This document shows, in pieces, positions 50,028 through 59,676 of a DNA stretch of 64,000 nt (positions within the stretch are counted from its first letter, which is position 1; each line of letters begins with the position of its first letter). The DNA comes from Chersky-840 sp036511675 (GTDB lineage Bacteria > Actinomycetota > Acidimicrobiia > Acidimicrobiales > UBA8190): contig DATCBU010000054.1 in the NCBI GenBank assembly GCA_036511675.1, positions 1-64,000 on the forward strand. The letters are read 5' to 3'. The notes beneath the pieces were generated by a model that saw only the letters and a list, made by a program, of their open reading frames with translations, was not told where the DNA came from and searched no databases. The position numbers and the translations under genes are program-made.

Positions 50028-50618
50028 GTGAGACGCATCCCGTGGTGGGCATTGGCGTCGGCGGGGGCAGCGCCGGTGCTGCTCATCGGCGGCTGGGCGC
50101 TCGCCGAAGCTCGACAACCGCCCGGGTACGACCCGATCCGCGACACCATCAGCGCCCTTGCCGCGCTAGGGGCCACGGACCGGGTCATCATGACCTCGGC
50201 GCTGGCGGGGTTGGGTGCGTGTCATGTGGTCACCGCCGCCGGGCTCGGACCGGCGCGGCGACGAGGCCGGGTCGTCCTGGCCACAGGAGGAGTGGCGACC
50301 ATGCTGGTCGCCGCGTTCCCGCAGCCGGTCCATGGCAATTCGGTGGCCCACACCGTTGCCGCCTCGGTGGCGTTCGTGGCTCTGGGCGTCTGGCCCGCGG
50401 TGACGGCGGATCGCCATAACCCCGCCCCGCTGCTGCGTGGCGCCGCCTCGGCGGCGGCGACCGCCGTGCTCCTCGGGCTCGTGGCGTGGTTCGCAGCCGA
50501 GATCCACGGCGGGCAGCGGGGACTGGCCGAGCGTGCCGCCTCCGGGGCCCAGGCCCTGTGGCCGTTGGCGGTCGTCGTCACCACCCGCCGAGCCATGGCC
50601 CGGCGCGCTGAGGGTTGA
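50028..50618 (+). CDS. DUF998-family membrane protein
   Basis: 196 residues with about six membrane helices. The N-terminal GYDPIRDTISALAALGATDR matches the DUF998 pattern (Y...TISxLaa.g....), and the middle has FPQPVHGNSVAHTVAASVAF, with the conserved His motif of the family. Function is unknown; some relatives are suspected lipid or polyprenol-related enzymes. The GTG at 50028 is used. It is convergent with the DHA2-winged-helix fusion, with 9 nt between stops. Confidence 0.85.
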   Translation: MRRIPWWALASAGAAPVLLIGGWALAEARQPPGYDPIRDTISALAALGATDRVIMTSALAGLGACHVVTAAGLGPARRRGRVVLATGGVATMLVAAFPQPVHGNSVAHTVAASVAFVALGVWPAVTADRHNPAPLLRGAASAAATAVLLGLVAWFAAEIHGGQRGLAERAASGAQALWPLAVVVTTRRAMARRAEG

Positions 50619-50627
50619 GCTTCGGTC

Positions 50628-52622
50628 TCAGGCCCCCGTGGTGCTCGGGGCCCTTCCCGAAGCATCGGCCAACAGCTTCTCGTCGTCGGCGAGGAGCTCA
50701 TCGGCGAGGCGCCGAACCATGACGCCGATCTCGGGGTGGGCGTCGGGGTCCCAACCCTCGAGGAGCTCGGTCAGCCCGTCCCGACGGGCCACCTGGAGGC
50801 GGTCGATGGCATCGCGGCCCTGTGCGGTGAGGTTGAACTCGCATTCGCCGGGGCCCTGCTCTTTGCGCACCAGCCCTGTCGCCACCAAGGCGTCGATGCT
50901 CTCCTCGATGCGCTGGGGATCGACCTTCAATCGAGAGGCGACGCTCTCGAGCGTGCAGTCAGGTCGGTCGGCGAAGCGGTAGAGCAGCCAGCACGGACGG
51001 GCCTCGAGCTCGAGCCCGGCCCGCTGCGCCAACCCGGTGTACAGCTCACGGCGGTTCTCGCGCTGGGCCAGGCGCTCCAGGGCGAGCTGGATCTCCTCGA
51101 GCGACGTGCGGGATTCGTGCATCCCGAGCTCCTTGCCGGGATCGGCTGTCCGCACCGTCTTGCGCAGCTCGATGTCGGGGAGAAGCCACGACAGCGCGAA
51201 CGCCACGGCGGCGATGGGCACGCCGATCAGGAACACGGTCTGGATGGTGTGCACCATGCCGGCCACGACCCCGGCATGCACGGCGGCTGGCAGTCGGCTG
51301 AGCGACTTCGGATCCGCGCCGCTGAGTGCGCTCGTGAGACCGGGGGGGACCGATCGCAGGTGCAGGGCATGGACCACATTGGTGGCCAGGAGGTTGGCGA
51401 AGATGGCTCCGAACACCGCCGTGCCGAACGATCCGCCGATCATGCGGAAGAACGTCGCCCCGGAGGTGGCCGTGCCCAACTGCTCGTAGGGGACGGCGTT
51501 CTGCACCGCAACCACCAGGACCTGCATGACCAGTCCCAGGCCCACGCCGAACACGAACAGATAGCCGGCGATGACCCATGCGCCGGTGGAGAGGCCGATC
51601 CTCGACATGAGCACCAGGCCCACGATCATGAGGAAGGTGCCCACGACGGGGAACACCTTGTACCGGCCCCAGCGGCTCACCAATTGACCGGCGCCGGTGG
51701 AGGCCAACAGCAACCCGCCCATCAACGGCAGGAGCCGCAGCCCCGACGCCGGGGGACTGAGCCCTCGGGCGTCCTGGAAGAAGATGGGTAGGAAGGTCAG
51801 GGCGCCGAACATGGCGAACCCCATGACGAATCCCACCGCGCTCGACGCCGAGAACACGCGGTTGGCAAACAGCCCGAGGGGGATGACCGGCTCGGCGGCC
51901 CGACGCTCCACCAGCAGGAACAGCACGGTCAGGAGCACCCCGGCGCCGGCCATGGCGATGATCGGGGCCGACCCCCACCGGTAGGTGGTCCCGCCCAGGC
52001 TGGTGAACAGCACAAGCGCCGTGGTGGCCAGGGTCAGGAGAATCGTGCCCAGGTAGTCGATGACGTGATGGAGCCTCCGGAGTGCGCCCGGGAGCTGCGC
52101 GGCGGTGACAAAGAGCGCCACCACCCCGATCGGGATGTTGATGTAGAAGACCCAGCGCCACGAGAGGTACTCCACGAAGAAGCCCCCCAGCAGCGGACCG
52201 AGGACGGTGGCCACACCGAACACGGCGCCGAACAGGCCCATGTACCGGCCCCGCTCGCGCGGCGAGACGATGTCGCCCACGATGGCCTGGGCCCCGATCA
52301 TCAAGCCACCGCCGCCGAGGCCCTGGATGGCCCGGAAGGCGATGAGCTCAAGCATGGAGTGGCTGAACCCCGAGAGGGCCGAGCCCACCAGGAAGATCAC
52401 GATGGCCGACTGGAAGAAGGTCTTGCGGCCGTACTGGTCGCCGAGCTTTCCCCACAGCGGTGTCGACACGGTCGAGGCCAACAGGTAGGCCGTCACCACC
52501 CAGGTCAGATGGGACGCCCCGTGCAGGTCGCCGACGATGGTGGGCAGGGCCGTCGAGACGACGGTCTGGTCGAGCGCGGCCAGGAACATCCCGAGCAGCA
52601 GGGCGCCGATGATGATGAGCAC
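50628..52622 (-). CDS. DHA2-family efflux permease fused to a C-terminal winged helix
   Basis: 664 residues. Residues 1-490 are a 14-helix DHA2 (EmrB/QacA) permease with LAALDQTVVSTALPTIVGDL, motif A GKLGDQYGRKTFF and GAVFGVATVLGPLLGGFF (antiporter motif C). Residues about 500-664 are soluble: a helical stretch, then a winged-helix domain (RPDCTLESVASRLKVDPQRI, ESIDALVATGLVRKEQGP, LTAQGRDAIDRL) like MarR-type proteins. The tail could sense substrate or bind DNA; which is unknown. The GTG at 52622 is the only usual start codon in the open frame and has no good ribosome binding site, so the N-terminus is uncertain. Confidence 0.9.
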   Translation of the reverse strand: MLIIIGALLLGMFLAALDQTVVSTALPTIVGDLHGASHLTWVVTAYLLASTVSTPLWGKLGDQYGRKTFFQSAIVIFLVGSALSGFSHSMLELIAFRAIQGLGGGGLMIGAQAIVGDIVSPRERGRYMGLFGAVFGVATVLGPLLGGFFVEYLSWRWVFYINIPIGVVALFVTAAQLPGALRRLHHVIDYLGTILLTLATTALVLFTSLGGTTYRWGSAPIIAMAGAGVLLTVLFLLVERRAAEPVIPLGLFANRVFSASSAVGFVMGFAMFGALTFLPIFFQDARGLSPPASGLRLLPLMGGLLLASTGAGQLVSRWGRYKVFPVVGTFLMIVGLVLMSRIGLSTGAWVIAGYLFVFGVGLGLVMQVLVVAVQNAVPYEQLGTATSGATFFRMIGGSFGTAVFGAIFANLLATNVVHALHLRSVPPGLTSALSGADPKSLSRLPAAVHAGVVAGMVHTIQTVFLIGVPIAAVAFALSWLLPDIELRKTVRTADPGKELGMHESRTSLEEIQLALERLAQRENRRELYTGLAQRAGLELEARPCWLLYRFADRPDCTLESVASRLKVDPQRIEESIDALVATGLVRKEQGPGECEFNLTAQGRDAIDRLQVARRDGLTELLEGWDPDAHPEIGVMVRRLADELLADDEKLLADASGRAPSTTGA

Positions 52623-52870
52623 CCGGCGTCGGGGCAGGTCCAGCGTCGGAGCCGACGGTGCGGCTCCGGGGGCGAGGTCGGTGTGGTCGTCGGCTATTGA
52701 CCCACGTTAGGACGCGTCCCGGGTGCGGTGCGCCCCGGGCCGAGGACCTCGGGGATTCAGCCTCTGCACCTGGGTGGGACCACCACCGGGTGCCGGTACG
52801 GTGTCCATCGAGGGACGGGTCTACGGCGTCGGCCGGAGAATCGGCTCGATCCGCTCCCGCAGGAGGCGAG

Positions 52871-54058
52871 ATGTCCAAGGTCGTGTGCGTGCTGTACCCG
52901 GACCCCGTCGACGGACAACCGACGACCTATGCGCGCCACGAGGTCCCGATACTCGGCGGGTATCCGGGCGGCCAGACCCTGCCATCGCCCCGTGCCCTGG
53001 ACTTCATCCCGGGCGAGCTGCTGGGGAGCGTCTCAGGAGAGCTCGGCCTGCGCGGGTTCCTCGAGGCGCAAGGCCACGATCTCATCGTCACGGCGGACAA
53101 AGACGGTCCCGACTCCACCTTCGAGCGCGAGCTCGTCGATGCCGAGGTCGTCATCTCCCAGCCGTTCTGGCCCGCCTACCTCACCGCCGAGCGCATCGCC
53201 AAGGCTCCCAACCTGAAGCTCGCAGTCACCGCCGGCATCGGGTCGGATCACGTCGACCTCCAGGCGGCGATCGACGGCGGCATCACGGTGGCAGAAGTCA
53301 CCTTCAGCAACAGCATCAGTGTGTCGGAGCACGTGGTGATGATGATCCTCGCCCTGGTGCGGAACTACATCCCGTCCTACCAGTGGGTGGTGGAGGGTGG
53401 CTGGAACATCGCCGACTGCGTGTCCCGGGCCTATGACGTCGAGGGGATGACCGTCGGGACCGTGGGTGCGGGGCGCATCGGGACCGCCGTGCTCCGACGG
53501 CTCAAGCCCTTCGACGTCAAGCTGCACTACACCGACCGCCACCGTCTCCCCGACGAGGTGGAGCACGAGCTCGGTCTCACCTATCACCCTGACGTCCGGT
53601 CCCTCGTCGCCGCGTGCGACGTGATCACGATCAACGCTCCCCTGCACCCCGAGACCGAGGGGATGTTCGACGACGACTTGATCAGCACCATGAAGCGCGG
53701 GTCGTACATCGTCAACACTGCCCGCGGCAAGATCTGCGACCGAGACGCCATCGTCCGTGCACTGGAGAGCGGCCGGCTGGCGGGATACGCCGGCGACGTC
53801 TGGTTCCCGCAGCCGGCGCCGCCCGATCACTCGTGGCGGACGATGCCCCATCACGGCATGACGCCGCATGTGTCGGGGACGACGCTCTCCGCCCAGGCGC
53901 GCTACGCGGCCGGTGTCCGCGAGATCCTCGAGTGTTGGTTCGAAAAGCGCCCCATCCGGGACGAGTACCTGATCGTGGACGGCGGCCATCTCGCCGGTGC
54001 CGGGGCGCACGCCTACAGCCCCGGGGACGCCACCAAAGGATCCGACCAGACGTCGTGA
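52871..54058 (+). CDS. fdh: NAD-dependent formate dehydrogenase
   Basis: 395 residues, the size of single-subunit, metal-free formate dehydrogenases, oxidising formate to CO2 with NAD+. The N-terminal MSKVVCVLYPDPVDG start is typical. Substrate-domain residues lie in AGIGSDHVDLQAA and FSNSISVSEHVV. The coenzyme motif is VGAGRIGTAVLRRLKPFDV, with LHYTDRHR giving the Asp of NAD preference. The catalytic Arg is in NTARGKICDRDA, and the His/Gln site is in DVWFPQPAPPDHSW then GMTPHVSGTTL. The ATG follows AGGAGGCGAG. It could supply NADH from formate as an auxiliary energy source. It is convergent with an LLM oxidoreductase. Confidence 0.93.
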   Translation: MSKVVCVLYPDPVDGQPTTYARHEVPILGGYPGGQTLPSPRALDFIPGELLGSVSGELGLRGFLEAQGHDLIVTADKDGPDSTFERELVDAEVVISQPFWPAYLTAERIAKAPNLKLAVTAGIGSDHVDLQAAIDGGITVAEVTFSNSISVSEHVVMMILALVRNYIPSYQWVVEGGWNIADCVSRAYDVEGMTVGTVGAGRIGTAVLRRLKPFDVKLHYTDRHRLPDEVEHELGLTYHPDVRSLVAACDVITINAPLHPETEGMFDDDLISTMKRGSYIVNTARGKICDRDAIVRALESGRLAGYAGDVWFPQPAPPDHSWRTMPHHGMTPHVSGTTLSAQARYAAGVREILECWFEKRPIRDEYLIVDGGHLAGAGAHAYSPGDATKGSDQTS

Positions 54059-54101
54059 CCGGGGAAACGTGACCCCGCCGTCTTGACGCCGGCTCCTGGG
54101 C

Positions 54102-54974
54102 TCAGGGCCCCAATCGGGCCAGGGCGGGGACGACCTTTTCTCCGACGGCCGTCACGAAAGCCACCGGGTCGCCGACGGGCATCAACTCCACAGCGTCCAC
54201 CCCCAGCGCGGCGTATTCGGCCATCTGGGCCAGGAACCCGTCGAGGTCGTCGAGCGGATTGCTCATGGCCAGGATGGTTCGATCGATCGAGGCACCGTCG
54301 CGGCCTTCGGCTTCGCAATGGCGGTCGAGGATCTCGAGCTTGCGGGCGATCTCCGCGGGGGAGATGGCAAAGAGGTTGCAGGCGTCGGCGTAGCGCGCCA
54401 CCAGGCGGAGCGTCTTGCGCTCGCCGCTGCCGCCGATCAGGATCCGGGGCCGCGGCGTGCTGATGGGTGGGGGTGAGCAGATCGTCTCGGCCAGCTGGTA
54501 GTGACGACCTTCGAAGGGCCCGTCGTTGTCGCTCCACATCTGCAGGCAGATCTGCAGGGTCTCCTCCAGACGCTCGAAGCGTTCGGCCAGCGGTGGGAAG
54601 GGCACACCGAGCCCCCGGTGCTCGCGCTCGTACCACGCCGCCCCGATACCCAGCTGGGCCCGCCCCCCCGACACCACGTCCAGGGTCGTGACGATCTTGG
54701 CCAGCAGTCCCGGGTGTCGGTAGGTGACACCGGTGACCAAGAGACCGAGCGTCATGGTGCTGGTCTGACCGGCCAGGAACCCGAGAGAGGTGTAGCCCTC
54801 GAGCATCGGGTCCTGCGACGTCGCCATCATCTCCATCTGGAACCAGTGGTCCATGAGGGTGAACACCGACACGCCACTCTCCTCGGCGATACGGGCCGTG
54901 GTGGCGAGGGTGGGGCCGAGGGTCTCGGGTGCCCCGGGCAAGGTGAAGTTGACGAAGTGGATGCCTACGCGCAT
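54102..54974 (-). CDS. LLM-class F420-dependent oxidoreductase
   Basis: 290 residues of the luciferase-like TIM-barrel family that uses F420 or FMN. The start MRVGIHFVNFTLPGAPE, LMDHWFQMEMM, the conserved LGLLVTGVTYRHPGLLAKIV then TTLDVVSGGRAQLGIGAAWY, and PRILIGGSGERKTLRLVARY are diagnostic of the actinobacterial F420 group. The substrate is unknown. The ATG at 54974 is preceded by AAAGGAA; the upstream extension in frame is rejected. It is convergent with formate dehydrogenase, a pairing that may be chance. Confidence 0.9.
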   Translation of the reverse strand: MRVGIHFVNFTLPGAPETLGPTLATTARIAEESGVSVFTLMDHWFQMEMMATSQDPMLEGYTSLGFLAGQTSTMTLGLLVTGVTYRHPGLLAKIVTTLDVVSGGRAQLGIGAAWYEREHRGLGVPFPPLAERFERLEETLQICLQMWSDNDGPFEGRHYQLAETICSPPPISTPRPRILIGGSGERKTLRLVARYADACNLFAISPAEIARKLEILDRHCEAEGRDGASIDRTILAMSNPLDDLDGFLAQMAEYAALGVDAVELMPVGDPVAFVTAVGEKVVPALARLGP

Positions 54975-55165
54975 CGGCGTTCCTTTCGGTCTAGGTCGGG
55001 AGTCGGCCAGGATCGTGGCCCTCACCTTCGCGCGGCGCCGGGGCGCGTCGGCCTCGGTCGACGACTGAGCCTGGCGTCTCGACGGCCGGGACACCATTGA
55101 CGTGGCCGCCGACAATTAGATACGGTCCGACTCGGATCGAAATCTCCGGCGAAAGAGAGCCCGAC

Positions 55166-56743
55166 GTGCCTGCACTCGAGCGCAAGTGGTGGACCCTCAT
55201 CGCCGTCTGTACCGCCACCTTCATGCTCCTTCTCGACATCACGGTCGTGAACGTGGCACTCCCCGACATCCAACGTTCGCTGCACTCGAGCTTCAGCGAC
55301 CTGCAATGGGTGGTCGACGCCTATTCCCTGACCCTGGCCGCCTTCCTTCTCACGGCCGGGGTCGTGGGAGACATGTTCGGGCGCCGCGTGGTCTTCGCCG
55401 TGGGGTTGGGCGTGTTCTCGGTGTCGTCGCTCGTGTGCGGCCTGTCCTCGACGGCGTTGATCCTGAATCTGGCGCGAGGAGCCCAGGGGGTGGGGGGCGC
55501 CATCATGTTCGCCACCTCGCTGGCGCTCATCGCATCCGCCTTCCACGGCAAAGAGCGCGGGACCGCCTTCGGCATCTACGGGGCGGTGATCGGCGGTGCT
55601 GTGGCGGTGGGGCCGCTCATCGGTGGCGCGCTCACCAGCGGGCTCGGCTGGCGGTGGATCTTCTTCGTAAACGTGCCCGTCGGGGTCGTCGCCATCGCCC
55701 TCACCCTGACACGGGTGCAGGAGTCCAAGGAGGCCAACCAGCGGCGGGTGGACTGGATCGGCTTTGTGTCGTTCTCTGCCGCCCTGTTCATGCTGGTCTT
55801 CGCGCTGGTGCGGGGGAACTCCAACGGCTGGAGCAGTTCGATGATCGTGGGCCTGCTCATCGGCTCGGCGGTCCTGCTGGGCGTGTTTCTCGTCGCCGAA
55901 TGGCGCCAGTCTGACCCCATGCTGGACCTGAACCTGTTCCGGCGGCCGGCGGTGATCGGCTCGTCGATCGTGGCCGTCGCCTTGTCGGGATCGATCTTCG
56001 CCCTGTTTCTGTACATCACCCTCTACGTCCAAGACGACCTCGGCTACGGCCCGTTCGCGGCCGGGGTCCGATTCCTGCCCATCACCATGCTGTCGTTCAT
56101 CGTGGCCCCCTTCGCCGGCAAGCTCAGTGTGCGGATCAAGGCGCGGTACCTGCTCGGCAGCGGGCTCTTGATGGTCGCCATCGGGCTCCTGCTCATGTCG
56201 CACGTCCACGCCTCGTCGGGGTGGACGGTGCTGTTGCCCGGGTTCGTCGTCACCGGCATCGGCATCGGCACGGTGAACCCCGTCCTGGCGTCGGCCGCCA
56301 TCAGCGTGGTGCCACCCGAGCGAAGCGGCATGGCGTCGGGGGCGAACAACACCTTCCGCCAAGTCGGCATCGCCACCGGCATCGCCGGCCTGGGGGCCGT
56401 GTTCCAGAGCCAGATCCAACACAAGACCCTGGCCGGGCTGGGGGCGAGCCCTGTCGGCCGGGAGGTGTTGGCCCGAGGGGGCGCGGCGCTGAAGGGAGCG
56501 ATCACCGGTGGTGGAGTACGCCAGGCATCAGCGGCCATTCCCTCGGCCCCGGCCCGCGACGCGCTGCTGCACGCCTATCAGGTCGCCTTTGCCAGCACCT
56601 TCGACCACCTCATGGTCATCGGCGTGGTAGTCGCCGCGCTGGGCTCGATCGGTGCCTACGCCCTCGTGCGCGAGCGCGACTTCGTGCCGAGCTATGCCCC
56701 GCCCGACGCGGCGCAAGAACAACCGGCCGGAGTGGGGCTGTGA
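55166..56743 (+). CDS. DHA2-family efflux permease
   Basis: 525 residues, about 14 membrane helices. Key motifs are FMLLLDITVVNVALPDIQRS in helix 1, LQWVVDAYSLTLAAFLL, GVVGDMFGRRVVF (motif A) and GIYGAVIGGAVAVGPLIGGA (motif C). It is expected to expel drugs or toxic metabolites by proton antiport. The GTG at 55166 is used, with a weak GAGAG ahead. The last codons overlap the GTG of the downstream TetR gene (GTGA), so the two form an operon. It is divergent from the LLM oxidoreductase. Confidence 0.9.
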   Translation: MPALERKWWTLIAVCTATFMLLLDITVVNVALPDIQRSLHSSFSDLQWVVDAYSLTLAAFLLTAGVVGDMFGRRVVFAVGLGVFSVSSLVCGLSSTALILNLARGAQGVGGAIMFATSLALIASAFHGKERGTAFGIYGAVIGGAVAVGPLIGGALTSGLGWRWIFFVNVPVGVVAIALTLTRVQESKEANQRRVDWIGFVSFSAALFMLVFALVRGNSNGWSSSMIVGLLIGSAVLLGVFLVAEWRQSDPMLDLNLFRRPAVIGSSIVAVALSGSIFALFLYITLYVQDDLGYGPFAAGVRFLPITMLSFIVAPFAGKLSVRIKARYLLGSGLLMVAIGLLLMSHVHASSGWTVLLPGFVVTGIGIGTVNPVLASAAISVVPPERSGMASGANNTFRQVGIATGIAGLGAVFQSQIQHKTLAGLGASPVGREVLARGGAALKGAITGGGVRQASAAIPSAPARDALLHAYQVAFASTFDHLMVIGVVVAALGSIGAYALVRERDFVPSYAPPDAAQEQPAGVGL

Positions 56744-57348
56744 ACGTGGACGCCACGCTCGCACCCACACCGCGGCCTCCGGGGAGGCCGCGGGACCAGC
56801 GGGCCACCCAAGCCATCACCGACGCCGCGCTCCGCCAGCTGGCCGCGTTGGGATACGCCCGGGTGTCGATGGAGAGCATCGCCAGCGAAGCCGGTGTGGC
56901 CCGGGCCACGGTGTACCGCCGCTTCAAGGACAAGGCCGACCTAATCACCGCGGCCATCGCCGACACTCCGGGAGGGCGGTTCCCCGATCAGCCTTCCGAT
57001 GACCCGCGCGCCGACCTCGTCGTCTACCTCGAGGCATTCGACGAGCGCTTCGGGGAGAGCTGCGTGGAGGTGATCGGCACCCTGCTGGGGTCACGCGAAG
57101 AACATGTGGCGTTGGCGTTGCACCGCCAACGTGTCGTCGAGCCGCGCACCGGCTACGTCCGCAGCCTGCTGGTGCGGGCCCAGGAGCTGGGGGAGCTGGC
57201 CACCGACACCGATGTCGACCTGGCCGTGCAGATGCTCACGGGATCGGTCCTGGCCCGAAGGGTCAACGGCACAGCCAGCCCGCCCGATTGGGCACGACGT
57301 GCCATCGACATGATTTGGAGGCGCGACGTACCCGTCGCGTCCTTCTGA
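56740..57348 (+). CDS. TetR-family regulator, coupled to the permease
   Basis: 202 residues. The helix-turn-helix (about 20-70) reads ATQAITDAALRQLAALGYAR, VSMESIASEAGVARATVYRR and FKDKADLI. The C-terminal domain is of the TetR_C type with EVIGTLLGSREEHVALALHR. The GTG start overlaps the permease stop, the common plan for a TetR repressor that controls a co-transcribed efflux pump. No operator palindrome was recognised with confidence in the ~190 nt ahead of the permease. Confidence 0.93.
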   Translation: MNVDATLAPTPRPPGRPRDQRATQAITDAALRQLAALGYARVSMESIASEAGVARATVYRRFKDKADLITAAIADTPGGRFPDQPSDDPRADLVVYLEAFDERFGESCVEVIGTLLGSREEHVALALHRQRVVEPRTGYVRSLLVRAQELGELATDTDVDLAVQMLTGSVLARRVNGTASPPDWARRAIDMIWRRDVPVASF

Positions 57349-57387
57349 GGCGCCAGGGCCGCCGACCTGCCGGACGACCGGGGTGCC

Positions 57388-57906
57388 CTACCCCAGCTCG
57401 GTCAGGAGCTGACGGCAACGCTCCGCGTTCTGCGCCAGCGTGGCCCGGAAGGCGTCCATCCGGGCCAACTTGGCGTCGAGCTGCTCTTTCAGGGACTCGT
57501 TCAGAGCCAGGGCCTCCTCGAGCAGAGCCTTCTGTTGGAGCCGGGCGGCTTGGGTGTTGACGTCACGCTTGGCCCGGTAGGCGGCACGCACCTCGTCGAG
57601 CCGTTGTTCGGACTCCAGGAACTCCTTGATCTCCTCGAGGTTCATCCCCAGCGCCTCGCGCAGCTCGAGAATGCGCTGCAGCTGCACGAGGTCGGCCTCC
57701 CGATAGCGTCGCTCGCCACCGGCGGTGTAATCCGAAGGGCTCAGGAGACCCAATTCGTCGTAGTAGCGCAGCGTGCGGGGAGACACCCCGGCCCGGGCGG
57801 CGGCGCCGCTGATGCGCAGGCCGGCCTCGGGTGTCGCGCCCGGCACCAGCGGGGCCATGGAACCGGCGTCGATCGGTGCGCCCTTCACCCCCGTGGCCCG
57901 AGCCAT
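57388..57906 (-). CDS. MerR-family regulator, coupled to a DHA2 permease
   Basis: 172 residues. After a 28-residue lead, the MerR winged helix reads LRISGAAARAGVSPRTLRYY then DELGLLSPSDYTAGGERRYR, followed by the long dimerisation helix (ALGMNLEEIKEFLESEQRLD) and a further helical region to the end. No metal-ligand Cys is present, so it is more like the drug-sensing MerR proteins than the metal sensors. Its ATG lies 4 nt after the permease stop (GAGGAC upstream), so they form one operon on the minus strand. The 18-bp palindrome at 59677 is its likely target. Confidence 0.92.
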   Translation of the reverse strand: MARATGVKGAPIDAGSMAPLVPGATPEAGLRISGAAARAGVSPRTLRYYDELGLLSPSDYTAGGERRYREADLVQLQRILELREALGMNLEEIKEFLESEQRLDEVRAAYRAKRDVNTQAARLQQKALLEEALALNESLKEQLDAKLARMDAFRATLAQNAERCRQLLTELG

Positions 57907-57910
57907 GTCC

Positions 57911-59668
57911 TCAACCCACCAACAGGGGCTCTGTCTCGGCCACCGCTTGTTCGGACGACTCGAGCGGAAGCCCGGCGTCGCTCTCGGTGTGGTGGTACTT
58001 GCCCCCGCGCAGCAAGGAGGCGACGGCGCCGAGCACGCAGGCGATGGCAGCAAAGTCGAACGCCTTCTCGAGTCCCTTGCCGAACGGGGCCGAGATGAGG
58101 TGCGGGAAGAACGACCGCCCCGTGATGTAGTTCGCCTGCGCCACGGTCATGTGGTGCAGAGCGGTCGGACCGAGCAGCGTCGCCATCGGGTTGTACCCGA
58201 GGAATGCCGCGAAGAGCGAGCCCACGGGCGGGAGGTGTGACACACGCGTGGCGGTGCTGGCTGGCACTCCTTGTGCCACCAGCCCGTGAAAGAGGGTGGA
58301 GGGCAGCGTGGCGGAAAGGCCCAGGATCATGAGCGTGAAGAAGATCCCGATGGAGAGCACCTGGGCCGAGGAGTTGAACGTGGCCGCCATGCCCGCCCCC
58401 GCCCCGCGCTGGTCCGCAGGCAGGCTGTTCATGATCCCGGTCTGGTTGGGCGCGATGAACAGTCCCATCCCGACCGAGTTGAACAGGAGCAGGGTGGCGA
58501 ACACCGGATAGCCGAAGTTGACGGGCAGCATCTGCAGGAGGACGAACGTCAAGGCCACGAGCAGCAGGCCCCCGGTGGCGAAGGGGCGGGCGCCGTACTT
58601 GTCGGCCAGGTGGCCGGCCAGTGGGCCCGCGGCGAGAAATCCCACGGTCAGAGGCACCATGTAGATGCCGGCCCACAGAGGAGTGGAGCTGAAGCTGTAG
58701 CCGTGCAGTGGTAGCCAGATGCCCTGGAGCCAGATGATGAGCATGAACATGAGCCCGCCCCGACTCAGCGACGCCAGGCCGCTCGCCACGTTGCCCGCCG
58801 TGAAGGCACGGATGCGAAACAAGGTCAGCCGGAACATTGGATTGGCGACCCTCGTCTCGATCAACCCGAACACCGCCAGCAACACGAGGCCGCCGATGAT
58901 CTCGGCCATCACCGACGGACTCGTCCACCCCATGGTGTGGTGGCCGTAGGGCAACAGGCCGTAGGTGATCCCCACCAGGATCAGGATCAGGCCGGCCGCG
59001 AACGTGGCGTTTCCCCACCAGTCGACGTGGGCCGGGGTGCGGATGCTGCGGTCTTCGAGCTTCCGATACGCCCACACCGTCCCGAAGACCCCGAAGGGCA
59101 CCGACACGAGAAACACCATGTGCCATTGGACCGGCGCCAACAGCCCGCCCAGGACCAGGCCGATGAAGGCCCCGGCGATGGCGGCGACATTGTTGATGCC
59201 GAGCCCCAGCCCGCGCTGGTCGGCGGGGAAAGCGTCGGTGATGATGGCCGAGGAGTTGGCAAAGAGCATGGCGCCACCGACTCCCTGGCCGATGCGCATG
59301 CCGATGAGCCAGATGGCTGCCCCGGCGCCGTGCATCCACGTGACCGAGAGCAAGATCGAGAACACGGTGAAGACGGCAAACCCGAGGTTGTACATCTTCA
59401 CCCGGCCGAACATGTCGCCCACGCGGCCGAGGGTCACCAGCAGCACGGCCAGCACCACCATGAACCCCATGAGCATCCACAGCATGTAGCCGGTGTTCGC
59501 CGGGGTCAGGGGGTTGAGGTGGATCCCCCGGAAGATGGCCGGCAGGGCGATCAAGACGATCGACTGGTTGATGAAGACCATGAGGGTGCCCAGCGTGATG
59601 TTGGAGAGGGCGATCCACTTGTATCGGCTGTCGGCGGCGGCTGCCTCGGTCCGGGTCACATCCTGCAC
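57911..59668 (-). CDS. DHA2-family efflux permease, MerR-linked
   Basis: 585 residues with about 14 membrane helices. The start reads YKWIALSNITLGTLMVFINQ then SIVLIALPAIFRGI, with Asn and Gln where many DHA2 proteins have Asp in helix 1. Motif A is GRVGDMFGRVKMY, and motif C-like LGLGINNVAAIAGAFIGLVLG follows. The C-terminus is cytoplasmic. The GTG at 59668 begins the longest frame; the sequence upstream has no ribosome binding site, and a GTG at 59659 is an alternative. The promoter palindrome ends only 8 nt before 59668, which fits a leaderless message. It is co-transcribed with MerR. Confidence 0.88.
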   Translation of the reverse strand: MQDVTRTEAAAADSRYKWIALSNITLGTLMVFINQSIVLIALPAIFRGIHLNPLTPANTGYMLWMLMGFMVVLAVLLVTLGRVGDMFGRVKMYNLGFAVFTVFSILLSVTWMHGAGAAIWLIGMRIGQGVGGAMLFANSSAIITDAFPADQRGLGLGINNVAAIAGAFIGLVLGGLLAPVQWHMVFLVSVPFGVFGTVWAYRKLEDRSIRTPAHVDWWGNATFAAGLILILVGITYGLLPYGHHTMGWTSPSVMAEIIGGLVLLAVFGLIETRVANPMFRLTLFRIRAFTAGNVASGLASLSRGGLMFMLIIWLQGIWLPLHGYSFSSTPLWAGIYMVPLTVGFLAAGPLAGHLADKYGARPFATGGLLLVALTFVLLQMLPVNFGYPVFATLLLFNSVGMGLFIAPNQTGIMNSLPADQRGAGAGMAATFNSSAQVLSIGIFFTLMILGLSATLPSTLFHGLVAQGVPASTATRVSHLPPVGSLFAAFLGYNPMATLLGPTALHHMTVAQANYITGRSFFPHLISAPFGKGLEKAFDFAAIACVLGAVASLLRGGKYHHTESDAGLPLESSEQAVAETEPLLVG

Positions 59669-59676
59669 GGAGAGAT

